Notes: a model not told the origin generated them from the letters alone. A DNA stretch of 64,000 nucleotides from Gemmataceae bacterium (GCA_003136315.1 PLDW01000518.1:1-64000), one strand, 5' to 3'. Counted from the stretch's first letter, positions 1 through 8,428 are shown. Program-made: numbers and translations.

Positions 1-63
1 CGGGCCGCCACGGAGGGCGTCCCGGCTCACCATGTAGTAGGGGCCGCCCTCCGTGGCGGCCCG
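1..63 (+). terminator. Hairpin terminator at the left edge
   Basis: Two perfect 19-nt inverted arms (1-19 and 45-63, CGGGCCGCCACGGAGGGCG and its complement) flank a 25-nt loop and are followed by GTTTTGC. This fits an intrinsic terminator for a plus-strand gene lying left of the window. The T-tract is short, so the assignment is probable and not certain. Confidence 0.65.
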
Positions 64-244
64 GTTTTGCGGAGCAATCCCATTCAACGCGATTGGATCA
101 GGCATCGCTCACTCGATGATCACAGCCTCTCCCACACCTCACACAACCCGGGGGCGGAGTTTCCCGCTGGACCGCACCAATAGGTTTCCTGTACTTTGAC
201 GGTATCGGGAGGCACTGGCCCATTCCCCCCCGGCGAGTGAACGG

Positions 245-1051
245 ATGTTCAAACATTTTGAAGAGTACGGGTATCTCGGGATCTTCACGGCCTTGATCGC
301 CTCCGGACTCGGGTTACCGATTCCCGAGGAGGTGCCGGTCCTCACGGCCGGGGCACTGGTCGGACACGAGGACACTCCATTCAAGTGGTACATTATGCTG
401 CCAGTGGTCATCACTGGGGTGGTGATCGGGGATGGCTTTTTGTACGGGCTGGGGCGTCTCTGGGGTGCCCGCTTCCTCGACTCGGCGTGGGTTCGACGCC
501 GCATAGTCACACCGGAGAAACGGGCCAAGATCGAGAAGAACTTTCATGAGCGGGGGATCGCGGTTCTGCTCGGCGCTCGTCTGTTGCCTGGGATCCGCAC
601 TCCGATTTTCATCATTGCCGGGGCCTTGCGGGTTCCGCTCGGTCGGTTCCTGCTGGCTGATGGACTCTATGCCATCCCCGGGGTCAACCTGCTCTTCTGG
701 CTCGCCTACCTCCTGACCGATCAGGTCGTCGAGATCGTCAAGAAGCTCGAGCAGTATCGCCCACTGGTTGTGGTCTTGGTTTTGTCCGGTGTCATTGGGG
801 CACTCCTCCAAAGGTATGCGTTCAACCGGAAAGTCTCCACCGGCGATCCACCCCACGTCCCGCAGATCATCGCCCGACCAGCCGAGGCTGTTGTCCATGT
901 CGTCGAGAAGGCGGCCGTGGCGGTGGCCCACGCTGCGCATGTCGGGCATCGTCACGACAAACCGGAAGATTCTCCACCAGATCCCGCGACCGCCACTCAA
1001 GCCCAGGTTGCACCGGTGGACGCCAGTCCGCCCGGCCCTACCGTCGGGTAG
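245..1051 (+). CDS. DedA-family integral membrane protein
   Basis: This is a DedA/SNARE-associated membrane protein of 268 aa. DedA proteins are inner-membrane proteins linked to lipid scrambling and membrane homeostasis, and the substrate of this one cannot be told. The hallmark PIPEE motif is at residues 25-29, and the conserved ARLLPGIRTP motif at about 111-120 is followed by a hydrophobic GALRVPLGRF segment. There are four or five hydrophobic stretches up to about residue 195. The tail after residue 200 is rich in Ala, Pro and His, is longer than usual for the family and looks disordered. It sits alone between a terminator-like hairpin and a repeat-rich spacer. The family call is firm and the physiological role is open. 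Confidence 0.9.
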   Translation: MFKHFEEYGYLGIFTALIASGLGLPIPEEVPVLTAGALVGHEDTPFKWYIMLPVVITGVVIGDGFLYGLGRLWGARFLDSAWVRRRIVTPEKRAKIEKNFHERGIAVLLGARLLPGIRTPIFIIAGALRVPLGRFLLADGLYAIPGVNLLFWLAYLLTDQVVEIVKKLEQYRPLVVVLVLSGVIGALLQRYAFNRKVSTGDPPHVPQIIARPAEAVVHVVEKAAVAVAHAAHVGHRHDKPEDSPPDPATATQAQVAPVDASPPGPTVG

Positions 1052-1133
1052 AGCCTGGACTGTTTTCTGTTCCGACTACGACGAACCAAATGGCTGATTG
1101 CCCTATGAATTTCCACACAAAACTTCTTAAACT

Positions 1134-1146
1134 GTAACCGTTCAAC
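1134..1146 (+). repeat. Solo IS66-type end, GTAACCGTTCA
   Basis: Bases 1130-1144 (AACTGTAACCGTTCA) match the outer edge of the IS66 element near 29 kb, read as the complement of 29034-29048, over 15 nt. No partner end or transposase is nearby. It is probably the relic of an IS66 or IS66-MITE end. Confidence 0.4.
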
Positions 1147-1194
1147 GAGACTTCTCGTTCGACGCGACTGCATCTTGCGCCGTTTGTTCCCCAT

Positions 1195-1337
1195 CTCCCT
1201 CGTTCCCACGCTCCGCGTCGTGGTCTGAACCGAACGGACGCTTGACCGGGGATACGATGGACGTCGTACCCAGCGAGTTGGCCCACCCCGCAGATCGGGG
1301 AAAGACCGGTTCCACGCGGAGCGTGGGAACCAGGGAG
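1195..1337. repeat. 143-bp element with about 25-bp inverted ends
   Basis: The arms 1195-1218 and about 1313-1337 are imperfect inverted repeats around the core TTCCCACGCTCCGCGT. The element is itself flanked by a 14-bp direct repeat, AAACTTCTTAAACT, at 1120-1133 and 1352-1365. It has no coding capacity. It looks like a small palindromic mobile repeat in the DedA-fabI spacer. Confidence 0.6.
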
Positions 1338-1350
1338 TGAATTGCCACTT

Positions 1351-1386
1351 TAAACTTCTTAAACTTTAAACTTTAAACTTTAAAAT
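1351..1386. repeat. Heptamer tandem repeat (TTTAAAC)n
   Basis: The sequence contains about four near-perfect copies of the 7-mer TTTAAAC just downstream of the fabI stop codon on the other strand. This AT-rich microsatellite is out of character with the GC-rich surroundings and may be length-variable. Confidence 0.75.
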
Positions 1387-1400
1387 CTATACTATCGAAA

Positions 1401-2285
1401 TCATGTCCCCATCACATTGTAGCCACAATCTACGAACAGGATCTGACCGGTGACGGCGGAGGCGAGTGGGCTGCACAGGTACAGGGTGGAGTTCGCCACC
1501 TCCTCCGGGCCGATCGGCCGACGAAGCGGTGAGTGGCTGGCGGCGTGTTCGATCAGTTTGTCGAAATCCTTGTTGATTGCTCGGGCGGCCCGGCTGGCGT
1601 ACGGACCCGCCGAGATCAGGTTCACACGGATATTCCTGTCGCCCACGAACCAGGCCAACTGCTTTGCATCCATCTGGAGTGCGGCCTTACAGGTGCCCAT
1701 TCCACCGCCGTAGTGAGGGACGACGCGATCCCCGGCGACATAGGTGAGCCCGACCACGCTCGCCCCACCCGGGCGATTCGCCATGTAGGGAGCTGCCGCC
1801 CGGATCAGGCTCACCAGTGAGTAGGAGCTGATCCCCATCGCCTCGTAGTAGGCTTTCCGACTCGTCTCGATCAGCGACTTGGTGATCTCCCGGCTGAACG
1901 CGATCGAGTGGATCAAGATGTCGATTCCGCCGAACTCTTTGCCGACCGCATCCACCGTACCCTGGATCGAGTACTCGGAGTACTTCGCGTACCGGCGATC
2001 GGTCCGGACCGTCTCCGGGACATCCTCCATCGTATCGTAGCTGGCGTCACAAGCGAAGATCTTCTCTGGCTTGAACTCGGTCTTCCCATCTGGCAGGAGG
2101 CGGCTCTCCCGGTCGGCCTCTCGCCCCAGGATCCCGTCGACGATCCCGACCATGCGGGGGTGACAGGCGAGGACAATTTTCGCCCCGGCGGCCTGGAGGG
2201 CCTTGGAGATGAACCAGGCGAAACTCTCGTTGTCCCCCACCCCGGTCACCAGTGCGATTTTGCCCGTCAGGTCGATCGGAATCAT
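1401..2285 (-). CDS. fabI: Enoyl-[acyl-carrier-protein] reductase (NADH), plant/Chlamydia type
   Basis: FabI is a cytoplasmic SDR enzyme that reduces trans-2-enoyl-ACP in the last step of each fatty-acid elongation round. The N-terminal Rossmann segment reads LTGKIALVTGVGDNES. The catalytic region has TY followed by YGGGMGTCK, which gives the Tyr/Lys pair. The C-terminus (SPLASAVTGQ, VDCGYNVMG) is typical. An insertion of about 30 residues containing EDVPETV and RRYA is the one I know from plant and chlamydial reductases, and it is absent from E. coli FabI. I chose the ATG at 2285 (MIPIDL, 294 aa) over the upstream start at 2312 because GGAGAG lies 7 nt before it. It is monocistronic. Confidence 0.92.
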   Translation of the reverse strand: MIPIDLTGKIALVTGVGDNESFAWFISKALQAAGAKIVLACHPRMVGIVDGILGREADRESRLLPDGKTEFKPEKIFACDASYDTMEDVPETVRTDRRYAKYSEYSIQGTVDAVGKEFGGIDILIHSIAFSREITKSLIETSRKAYYEAMGISSYSLVSLIRAAAPYMANRPGGASVVGLTYVAGDRVVPHYGGGMGTCKAALQMDAKQLAWFVGDRNIRVNLISAGPYASRAARAINKDFDKLIEHAASHSPLRRPIGPEEVANSTLYLCSPLASAVTGQILFVDCGYNVMGT

Positions 2286-2312
2286 CGGCGGACTCTCCAC
2301 AAGGAGGAACAC

Positions 2313-2694
2313 GAATACCGCGGACTCCGGCGGGGATCAACGCAGATCATGCGAGCGGCGTTCACCCCGGTGGGATCCTCACGTTATCCGCGAGCCGTTG
2401 TATGGACTGATCCAGGTTATGGCTTGGCAACCCGCTGCCAGATCACCACCTGTCCCGACGGGGCGGGTGTGGACGCGCTCGTCTCGCTCTTGCTGTTCCA
2501 GGCCGCGACCGAGGGATTCTTGTTCCGAACGGTTTTGACCCCCCCGAGCGTCCAGGCGGGAGGGATCGTGATCATCGACAGTCGGCTTTTCAGAAAAATT
2601 GGAAACTGTCGACTTGGCTGGTTGGCCCGATGCGTGAACTCATCTACAGTGGTCACATCCCATCGCCCCCGCGTCATTCTCGAATCGCGTGATC
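2313..2694. other. Divergent intergenic region, no gene seen
   Basis: This is about 380 bp between the divergent fabI and diadenylate cyclase genes. ORFs here, such as 2417-2677 on the minus strand, show no recognisable protein character. It presumably carries both promoters, but I cannot point to convincing -35/-10 pairs. Confidence 0.6.
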
Positions 2695-3660
2695 ATGAGT
2701 TTGCCCAGCCAAACCGTCGCCTTGTTGCAGGCCGCTCGGGATCTGGTCAAGACGCTCCCCGCGGACGCTGTCCTGATCCTGACCGAGACTTCCATCGACT
2801 GGGAAGAGGTCGGCCGCCTGCTCGGTGGGTGCAGGCTGTTCGTCGCGGCCGAGAACCCGGCACTCACCAAACCGTTGCGAGATCACCCAGACTGGACGGT
2901 CATCGACCTGGATCCGGAGCCCCATCCGACCCAGGAGCGGATGAACGACGCGCTGCTCAAGGCGGTCACTCAAAACCTCCTTCAACCCGGGTCACACATT
3001 GTCGCGCTTTACAACGGTATTGCAACACTGGATGACGCACCCGAACCGGTCGATAGCCTGAGCGTGATCCACCTTGGCGAACACCTGGAGCGGATGACCT
3101 CGCAGGATCTTCGGATACTTGGCACGTCGGTTCCGCTCGATGTCCTGCGAGCAGTGGTCGAATTGGCGACGGAGATCGGCCGGGAGGGTCGGGAGGGACA
3201 GCCCGTCGGGACGATTCTGGTGGTAGGGGACACGCGCAAAGTTCTGAGTCTGTCCCGATTCCAGAACTTCAATCCATTTCGGGGGTACACCCGGGCCGAG
3301 CGCGACATCCGGAACCGGGATGTCCGGGAGCAGATCAAGGAGATCTCGAAACTCGATGGGGCAATCCTGATCGGTCGGGATGGGATCGCAGAGGCCGCCT
3401 GCCTGCATCTGAGCGCTCGGGCCGACGGAGTCACGCTCCGGAAGGGGTTCGGTAGCCGTCACATGGCGGCAGCAGGTGTGAGCAAACAGACAAACGCAAT
3501 TGCGTTTGCGGTGAGCCAGTCGAGCGGGTCGGTCCGAGTTTTCCAGCGGGGTGAGGAGGTGCTCCACATCGAACCACTGGCCCGACCTCACGTCTGGCAG
3601 CCGTTCAAGTTGGAAACGCATGAACCCGAAAACGCGGAGCAGAAAGACGAACCGGAGTAG
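2695..3660 (+). CDS. Diadenylate cyclase (DisA_N/DAC domain) protein
   Basis: The DAC domain condenses two ATP into the second messenger c-di-AMP. The C-terminal half carries the paired motifs DGA (221-223) followed by ILIGRDG, and RHMAA (255-259) followed by AGVSKQTNAIAFAVS. These match the DGA and RHR motifs of the family, except that the third position of RHR is Met. The N-terminal 190 residues form a separate alpha/beta domain that I do not recognise by name. The last 20 residues are charged. No transmembrane segment (CdaA type) and no DisA helix-hairpin-helix module is visible. ATG 2695 and GTG 2689 are both possible starts. The gene lies just upstream of a tRNA gene on the same strand. 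Confidence 0.82.
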   Translation: MSLPSQTVALLQAARDLVKTLPADAVLILTETSIDWEEVGRLLGGCRLFVAAENPALTKPLRDHPDWTVIDLDPEPHPTQERMNDALLKAVTQNLLQPGSHIVALYNGIATLDDAPEPVDSLSVIHLGEHLERMTSQDLRILGTSVPLDVLRAVVELATEIGREGREGQPVGTILVVGDTRKVLSLSRFQNFNPFRGYTRAERDIRNRDVREQIKEISKLDGAILIGRDGIAEAACLHLSARADGVTLRKGFGSRHMAAAGVSKQTNAIAFAVSQSSGSVRVFQRGEEVLHIEPLARPHVWQPFKLETHEPENAEQKDEPE

Positions 3661-3781
3661 GGGCCGAGGTCGATTTCCAACTCCTGGAGCCACCGCTGAC
3701 GAGTGTGATCCACCGTGGCCCGACGGTGTCGCCCGCGATAAACTGAACCCCGCTCATCCGCAGAGTGTCTGGGAGAGTGGC

Positions 3782-3865
3782 GCGAGGGTGGCGGAACTGG
3801 CAGACGCACTGGACTTAGGATCCAGTGGCCGAAAGGCCGTGGGGGTTCAAGTCCCCCCTCTCGCA
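3782..3865 (+). tRNA. tRNA-Leu (anticodon UAG)
   Basis: The 84-nt sequence folds as a class II tRNA. Acceptor arms GCGAGGG/CTCTCGC (one G-T wobble) precede discriminator A. The anticodon stem CTGGA/TCCAG holds loop CTTAGGA, giving anticodon TAG. The variable arm is GGCCGAAAGGCC and the T arm is GGGGG-TTCAAGT-CCCCC. The CCA end is not encoded. Such genes are common integration sites, and the following 400 bp is gene-poor, but no integrase is seen. Confidence 0.97.
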
Positions 3866-4261
3866 CTCGATGGAAACCCTGAAATTGCAAGCGCTTCTGA
3901 CCACGCCCCTTTCGACCAGACCTACCTGCTATCAGCAGCCCACAAGAATTTGGTAGCAATTTGGTAGCAACACTTCGGTGATATTGGGGTAGGGTGGGCC
4001 CTCAGCTCAATTCACTGACTGATGACCCAATCGGAGATCAGGAGAAGGAACTTGGCAGACGCCTTGTCAGCCAAGAGCCACCAACGCCATCTGTTATCTC
4101 CAAACTTAACCATCGAGACGTCACTCCCCCGCTTTCGCGATGCTCCCTCGGCTCACCAAAAAGGACTCTCAACTCGACATCTTCCGCCGACATGTTTCGA
4201 TAGGGGTACTGACCGTACTCGGTAGTTGAATGGCTCCCGCGGACTGTGTTACGGGTAGGTC
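3866..4261. other. Gene-poor spacer after tRNA-Leu
   Basis: This 396-bp stretch has no supported gene. It contains a short direct repeat, ATTTGGTAGCA twice in tandem, near 3952-3971. The position just 3' of a tRNA would fit an old integration scar, but no second copy of the tRNA 3' end was found in the window. Confidence 0.5.
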
Positions 4262-4534
4262 ATGCTGATAGCTTGCGTCGGAGCCGCATCAAGCCAGGGG
4301 CTCGCCGTTCTCCAACCGGAGCGCGATGATACACTGTCACTGGTTCATCAGTGGATCCAAGATCGCCCACGACGGGTCGGATTCTGGGTAGTCCTCGGTG
4401 ACACGGACGCCCGATCCGTCCGAGCGTTGTTACTCGACGGTGCCCGAATGGAGGCGATGCTCCTGCTCGACCGATGCGCGAAAGACCTGGGACAGATCCT
4501 CCCTGGAGACCTTCGCCCGATCCACCCCCACTGA
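4262..4534 (+). CDS. Small hypothetical protein upstream of kptA
   Basis: The 90-aa ORF starts at an ATG preceded by GGGTAGGT and ends 32 nt before the kptA start, so the two could be co-transcribed. Codon choice looks coding (mostly C or G at third positions in Leu, Val, Asp and Arg codons). The N-terminus is mildly hydrophobic (MLIACVGAASSQGLAVL) and the rest is soluble-looking. I do not recognise a domain. It could be chance coding potential in GC-rich DNA. Confidence 0.45.
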   Translation: MLIACVGAASSQGLAVLQPERDDTLSLVHQWIQDRPRRVGFWVVLGDTDARSVRALLLDGARMEAMLLLDRCAKDLGQILPGDLRPIHPH

Positions 4535-4566
4535 CCCACTGCCTCTCGTCGCAGAAAGGGCCTGAC

Positions 4567-5166
4567 GTGGAACCCTTCATCGACCCGACCCGGTTACTCC
4601 GGACCCTGGCGTACGCCCTCCGACACAACCCCAGACAGTTCGGCGTTGCCCTCGACGAAGACGGGTTCGCCGACATCGACGAGCTCGTCATTGGCATCCG
4701 CTTCAGCAGCTACGATTGGGCTCTCCTCGACCGCCTCATCCTGGAGGCCGCGCTGCTCACGTCAAGCCCTGACCGGTTTGAGTGCCGGGACGGCCGAATC
4801 CGGGCGCGATACGGCCACACCATCCGACTCGCCTCACCCGGCGACAGGCTTACTCCGCCCGAAATCCTCTTCCACGGCACCCCCACTGCCGCCCTCCCGA
4901 TCATCACCCGTGACGGACTGAGGCCGATGAACCGGGCCTTCGTCCACCTGACAGCAAGCCTGGACTACGCCGCCCAGGTTGCCACATCCAAAGGCGGTGG
5001 TGTGGTCCTCCCCATTCGAGCAAAGGAAGCGAGCGACGCGGGCACCGAGTTCTTTCAGGCGAACCCACATGTCTGGCTCGTCCGGGAGTTGTCCCACCAG
5101 TTCATCAACCCGGTTGATCCCGCCACCGGTGTCTGTGAGAACACCGGAACCCCTGGGGCTTCCTGA
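4567..5166 (+). CDS. kptA: RNA 2'-phosphotransferase, KptA/Tpt1 family
   Basis: KptA/Tpt1 enzymes move a 2'-phosphate from RNA to NAD+, forming ADP-ribose 1''-2'' cyclic phosphate. In eukaryotes this finishes tRNA splicing, while the bacterial role is unsettled. The conserved tetrad is visible: R19-H20 in ALRHNP, an Arg in the RARYGHT motif (about 79-81), LFHGT, and the late Arg in NRAFVHL. The ORF track extends 31 codons upstream, but GTG 4567 has a good AGAAAGGG site 6 nt upstream and gives 199 aa, close to the family norm. It stands 3' of a small unknown ORF and upstream of a convergent toxin gene. Confidence 0.9.
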   Translation: MEPFIDPTRLLRTLAYALRHNPRQFGVALDEDGFADIDELVIGIRFSSYDWALLDRLILEAALLTSSPDRFECRDGRIRARYGHTIRLASPGDRLTPPEILFHGTPTAALPIITRDGLRPMNRAFVHLTASLDYAAQVATSKGGGVVLPIRAKEASDAGTEFFQANPHVWLVRELSHQFINPVDPATGVCENTGTPGAS

Positions 5167-5196
5167 TCGGAGAAGGGAGGAATGGACTTGTGTGAC

Positions 5197-5526
5197 TCAC
5201 TCGTCGTCCGCGAACTCATCCGGTCCGAGCAACTCCTGTCGGCCGTGCCGAATCCGGAGGATGTAGACTGTTTGCTTCCGAACTTCGAATAGGATGCGAT
5301 AGACGTGTCGCCGCTTGCCGTGAAGGAGTTGACGAAGGACACCGTCATACCACTCATCCTCCGGGGCGAGTGGGCATCGCTCCGGGTGATGTTGCAGCGA
5401 TTCAAACGCGGCCCGAAGCCGTTGATACCACCGGAGGGCAACGGGGCGAGAATTCCTCGACAGGAATTCGAACGTCTCCTCGATCTCGGCCAGTGCGGGG
5501 GAGGTGATCTCGACCGTGAAACTCAC
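5197..5526 (-). CDS. ParE/RelE-superfamily toxin
   Basis: A 109-aa type II toxin. The N-terminus (VEITSPALAEIEETFEFL) and the C-terminal RRHVYRILFEVRKQTVYILRIRHGR strand region are characteristic of the ParE/RelE fold. Proteins of this family either inhibit gyrase (ParE) or cleave mRNA on the ribosome (RelE), and the sequence alone does not decide which. Its ATG overlaps the antitoxin stop region by 4 nt, so the pair is translationally coupled. The motif suggests ParE rather than HigB. Confidence 0.86.
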   Translation of the reverse strand: MSFTVEITSPALAEIEETFEFLSRNSRPVALRWYQRLRAAFESLQHHPERCPLAPEDEWYDGVLRQLLHGKRRHVYRILFEVRKQTVYILRIRHGRQELLGPDEFADDE

Positions 5527-5822
5527 TTCTTCTTTCCTGTGAGCTTGTACTTCTTCGCGAGTGCGTCCAGGGCTTCGAGTGCCGGGAGGGTGCGGCCAGC
5601 GTCAATTTCTGCCTTGCCCTCGCGAAGGAACGCGAGCATCTCCGCCTGCTCGGCCAGTTCCACCAACCGCTGGTAGGCTGCCGCATCCTGTACAACCATT
5701 TCGGCCTTCCCATTTACCGTCAGGACAACCGGGCGGCCGGTCTTCTTGAGTTGCTCGGCCACCTTCGCCGTGTCTCGTTTGAATGTGGACAACGACTGGA
5801 TGTCGTTGGCGATGTCGAGCAT
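5523..5822 (-). CDS. Phd/YefM-type antitoxin
   Basis: A 99-aa antitoxin paired with the downstream ParE-like toxin. The N-terminal DNA-binding Phd fold shows SLSTFKRDTAKVAEQLKKTGRPVVLTVNGKAE followed by VVQDAAAYQRL. The Lys-rich C-terminal half would bind the toxin. I chose ATG 5822 and not the ORF-track start at 5912 because AGGAGGAGG precedes it by 7 nt. Autoregulation by the antitoxin or the toxin-antitoxin complex is expected for the family, and the AT-rich stretch 5835-5865 is the likely promoter/operator. Confidence 0.88.
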   Translation of the reverse strand: MLDIANDIQSLSTFKRDTAKVAEQLKKTGRPVVLTVNGKAEMVVQDAAAYQRLVELAEQAEMLAFLREGKAEIDAGRTLPALEALDALAKKYKLTGKKK

Positions 5823-6210
5823 GGTGCGCCCTCCTCCTATTGCTAAATTTGCACTCAATTGAATGCTACCAGTCTTTGCCACTCTCGGCAACCGGAAACG
5901 CCCCATCGTCACGGCGTTGAGGCATGCTCGGGGAATTGTCCTGCCGATGGTCCTTCGCAGGCATGGCGGTCGCGGGCCTATAGAGTGGCCTCAAAATCCG
6001 GGTCAGCCCCCACCTCGTCGCGTCTTGGCCACGTTCCGCCGCCGTGGTAGTGCCGGCCATATCGTAACTTTTTGTTCTTTTTCGACTCAAACTGGGCAGT
6101 GGAAACAGCCGGCCCACCGCGACTCTCCGTACGGGGGACCGCGGGAGGCCGGTGGTGTAATCCGGTTATTCACAGGTTCTTGTCAGACCCGACCAAGCGA
6201 GGAACTGAGC
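5823..6210. other. Divergent spacer between toxin-antitoxin operon and DUF932 gene
   Basis: About 390 bp with no supported gene. The plus-strand ORF reading from 5863 into the DUF932 gene has no protein-like character before residue M at 6211. Confidence 0.55.
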
Positions 6211-7242
6211 ATGAAGGCCCTGACCCGCGCGCGCAACGAGTTGTTTCGCCGCGCTCCCGACGAGTCGTTCCCCGATCTGACCTCACTCGTCGCCCACTGC
6301 CGGACCGCGAAAGCCGAGTCCGTCGACCGCTGGCATCCCCCTCGGGCCATCACACCGGCCCTGGGAGATGGGCGGCTGGACTTGTCTCTCGGCTCGGACG
6401 GCGATTTCACGCTCAATGACTGGAGTTTCAGTCAACTCTGCTCCCTGGCCCACGTGAACAAGGAGACCGTCACCCGGCTCACTCCAGGGACGGCTGCGCA
6501 GGTGTTTCGAGAGACGCTCCCAGGAGGGAACAAGCCACTCCAGGTATTCACTCGTGGGCAGGCCGTCCGGTCGGTCCACGGAGTCGGCTACACCCGACTT
6601 CACAATGCCGACCTGCTCGCTGCGGTCCAGGAATTCGTCACCGATTTCACCCCACCGCAGAAGGCTGCGTCGGGTGGCACAGGGCTCTACTGCGGGGAGC
6701 AAGACCTCTTCGCTTTCCTCATCGACCCAACAGGGTGGGCGGAGATCGACGGGGAGGCGTTCGCTCCTGGGTTCTTCGTCTGGAACTCCGAAGTCGGGAA
6801 GCGATCCCTCGGCGTCCAGTCGTTCTGGTTCCAGGCGGTCTGTGCCAACCACATCGTGTGGGACGCGGTCGAGGTTGTGGAGTTCACACGCAAGCACACG
6901 GCCAGTGTCGGCGATTCACTCGGCGAGATCCGGCAGATTATCGAACGGCTCGTCCAGCAGCGTGATGCTCGCCGAGATGGGTTTGTCACCACGATCCGTA
7001 AGGCGATGGGCACCACTCTGGGGACAGACACCGAGGAGGCACTCAAGGAACTGACCAAGCACGGTTTCCCGAAGGGGTTGGCCAAGGAGGCGTTGACGCT
7101 CGCCGAACAGAGGGGACGGTTCACGATCTTCGCTGTGGTGGACGCCCTCACGCGACTCTCCCAACAATTCGTGTACGCCGGAGAACGTGCCGAGGCCGAC
7201 ATGAAGGCGGCCCGGCTCTTTGAGTTGGCCCTCGCCGCTTGA
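6211..7242 (+). CDS. DUF932 phage/plasmid-like protein
   Basis: The 343-aa protein matches the DUF932 family, often annotated phage/plasmid-like, whose biochemical role is unknown. Visible family features are the ITPALGDGRLDL and LNDWSF strands, the central FVWNSEVGKRSLGVQSFWF and CANHIVWDA motif, and a helical C-terminus. ATG 6211 with GAGGA upstream is preferred to the ORF-track start at 5863. It heads a three-gene plus-strand cassette with the 93-aa and 145-aa genes. From base 7036 on, this cassette is duplicated at 49985-51481, where only the last 68 codons of this gene survive. DUF932 genes are frequent on plasmids and in mobile regions, which fits the duplication. Confidence 0.88.
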   Translation: MKALTRARNELFRRAPDESFPDLTSLVAHCRTAKAESVDRWHPPRAITPALGDGRLDLSLGSDGDFTLNDWSFSQLCSLAHVNKETVTRLTPGTAAQVFRETLPGGNKPLQVFTRGQAVRSVHGVGYTRLHNADLLAAVQEFVTDFTPPQKAASGGTGLYCGEQDLFAFLIDPTGWAEIDGEAFAPGFFVWNSEVGKRSLGVQSFWFQAVCANHIVWDAVEVVEFTRKHTASVGDSLGEIRQIIERLVQQRDARRDGFVTTIRKAMGTTLGTDTEEALKELTKHGFPKGLAKEALTLAEQRGRFTIFAVVDALTRLSQQFVYAGERAEADMKAARLFELALAA

Positions 7243-7556
7243 GCATCATGCTCCCGCGTGAGGGGAAGAGAAGCATCACATCGAGAGGTTTGCGTTGGTT
7301 GCACCACCAAGCCTCTCACGAACCGCCCACTATGGTGGCGAACCGCCTTGTATCTTCTCCCGACCGTGACCAGCGCAGAGGTTGCCCTCAACGGTTCCAT
7401 GTTCGGCCCACTGGTCGCGCAGGGGCCATGCGGACGCGGGGAAAGGGCTCGATCCGTCTCGAACGGGGAGTTGCTACCGCTCGTCGCGCCGGCGATCCGA
7501 GGGGCCGACAATCACCCCATCAGTCCCGGGCTGTAACCCCGAACCGAGGAGACCTC

Positions 7557-7838
7557 ATGACCCCTTCGGAACCAATCTCCGTCCCGCTTGGCAGCATCGT
7601 GGCGACCCCCGCCGTGCTGGAGACGCTTACGCGAGCCGACATTGTCACCGCCCTTCGCCGGCACGCGGCCAGTGACTGGGGCGATGTGACACCCGACGAC
7701 CGCAACGCCAACGACGAGGCGCTCCGGTCCGGCGACCGGCTGCTCTCGGTTTACTCCTCCGCTACCGGCACCAAGTTCTGGGTGCTCACCGAGGCCGACC
7801 GCTCCTCGACTACCGTGCTCCTACCTGACGATTACTGA
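7557..7838 (+). CDS. Small conserved cassette protein, 93 aa
   Basis: The 93-aa protein belongs to a widespread small family found with DUF932 genes on plasmids and in accessory regions. Databases sometimes mislabel it as a restriction subunit. Features are VPLGSIVATPAVLE at the N-terminus, a DWGDV core, and the C-terminal KFWVLTEADRSSTTVLLPDDY. The start is supported by GAGGAG 6 nt before ATG. The 314-bp leader upstream includes the hairpin-prone GAGAGGTTTG/CAAGCCTCTC pair. A near-identical copy lies at 50506-50787. Function is unknown. Confidence 0.87.
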   Translation: MTPSEPISVPLGSIVATPAVLETLTRADIVTALRRHAASDWGDVTPDDRNANDEALRSGDRLLSVYSSATGTKFWVLTEADRSSTTVLLPDDY

Positions 7839-7990
7839 CACCGGTTTTTATTCGGGATTATTGCACCACCGGGCCTCACTCATACAGGCGCTGAACATCG
7901 AGTAGACGAACCCATCCACTCCCCGGCGATCCCGAGGGGCGGACGACGCGAATCAGGTTTTCGCTTTCTGCCCCTCTCAGGAGGAAGCAC

Positions 7991-8428
7991 GTGAAAATCA
8001 TCAGTTCGTTCAGGGAGCTTGAACCGTTTGGGCTCATCATCCTGACGGGCGAGGCGTGTGGCCTTGGCTACCGGATTCTGTTCGACGTGACGGCCGCGGG
8101 GAAGAAGGTCGTCGAGAAGTGCTTCGGAATTCCGAACATGACGTTCGCCGAAGCTTGGAACCGCGGGACAGCGGAGACACCGCATGTCGGCTCGATCATG
8201 CTCAGCCAGGAGATGCTTGTCCCGATTGCCGTCTTCGCGTGCCTGGAGAACGGCTGCACCGAAGCCTACCGAATGGACGACTTCGTAATCGGCATCGAGC
8301 TGGGTGATCCGGCTGACAAGGCAGTCCAGATGGAGCAACTCTACCGCGTCCAGCGGGTCCGGCGGTTTCGTTACGCGGGCACGGCTGGCGACCGAAACGT
8401 TCACCAGATGACCGGACGGATTGAATGA
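7991..8428 (+). CDS. Hypothetical cassette protein, 145 aa
   Basis: The 145-aa protein starts at GTG 7991 behind AGGAGGAAG, a strong site that fixes the start. It looks soluble and compact, with no motif I can name. The middle holds GFGIPNMTF-like and SIMLSQEMLVPIAVFACLENG segments. Its last codons lie inside the duplicated block, and the second copy (51007-51444) is also intact. Conservation of both copies at the protein level suggests it is or was under selection. It could be a partner of the DUF932 protein, but that is only inferred from co-duplication. Confidence 0.8.
   Translation: MKIISSFRELEPFGLIILTGEACGLGYRILFDVTAAGKKVVEKCFGIPNMTFAEAWNRGTAETPHVGSIMLSQEMLVPIAVFACLENGCTEAYRMDDFVIGIELGDPADKAVQMEQLYRVQRVRRFRYAGTAGDRNVHQMTGRIE

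Noticed and set aside
1351-1386. Heptamer tandem repeat as a possible CRISPR array
   Set aside because: The units are 7 bp with no spacers. No CRISPR-like repeat-spacer pattern or cas gene was seen anywhere in the window.
3866-3971. Phage or integrative-element attachment site downstream of tRNA-Leu
   Set aside because: No integrase and no repeated tRNA 3' end were found in the window, so an att site cannot be supported.
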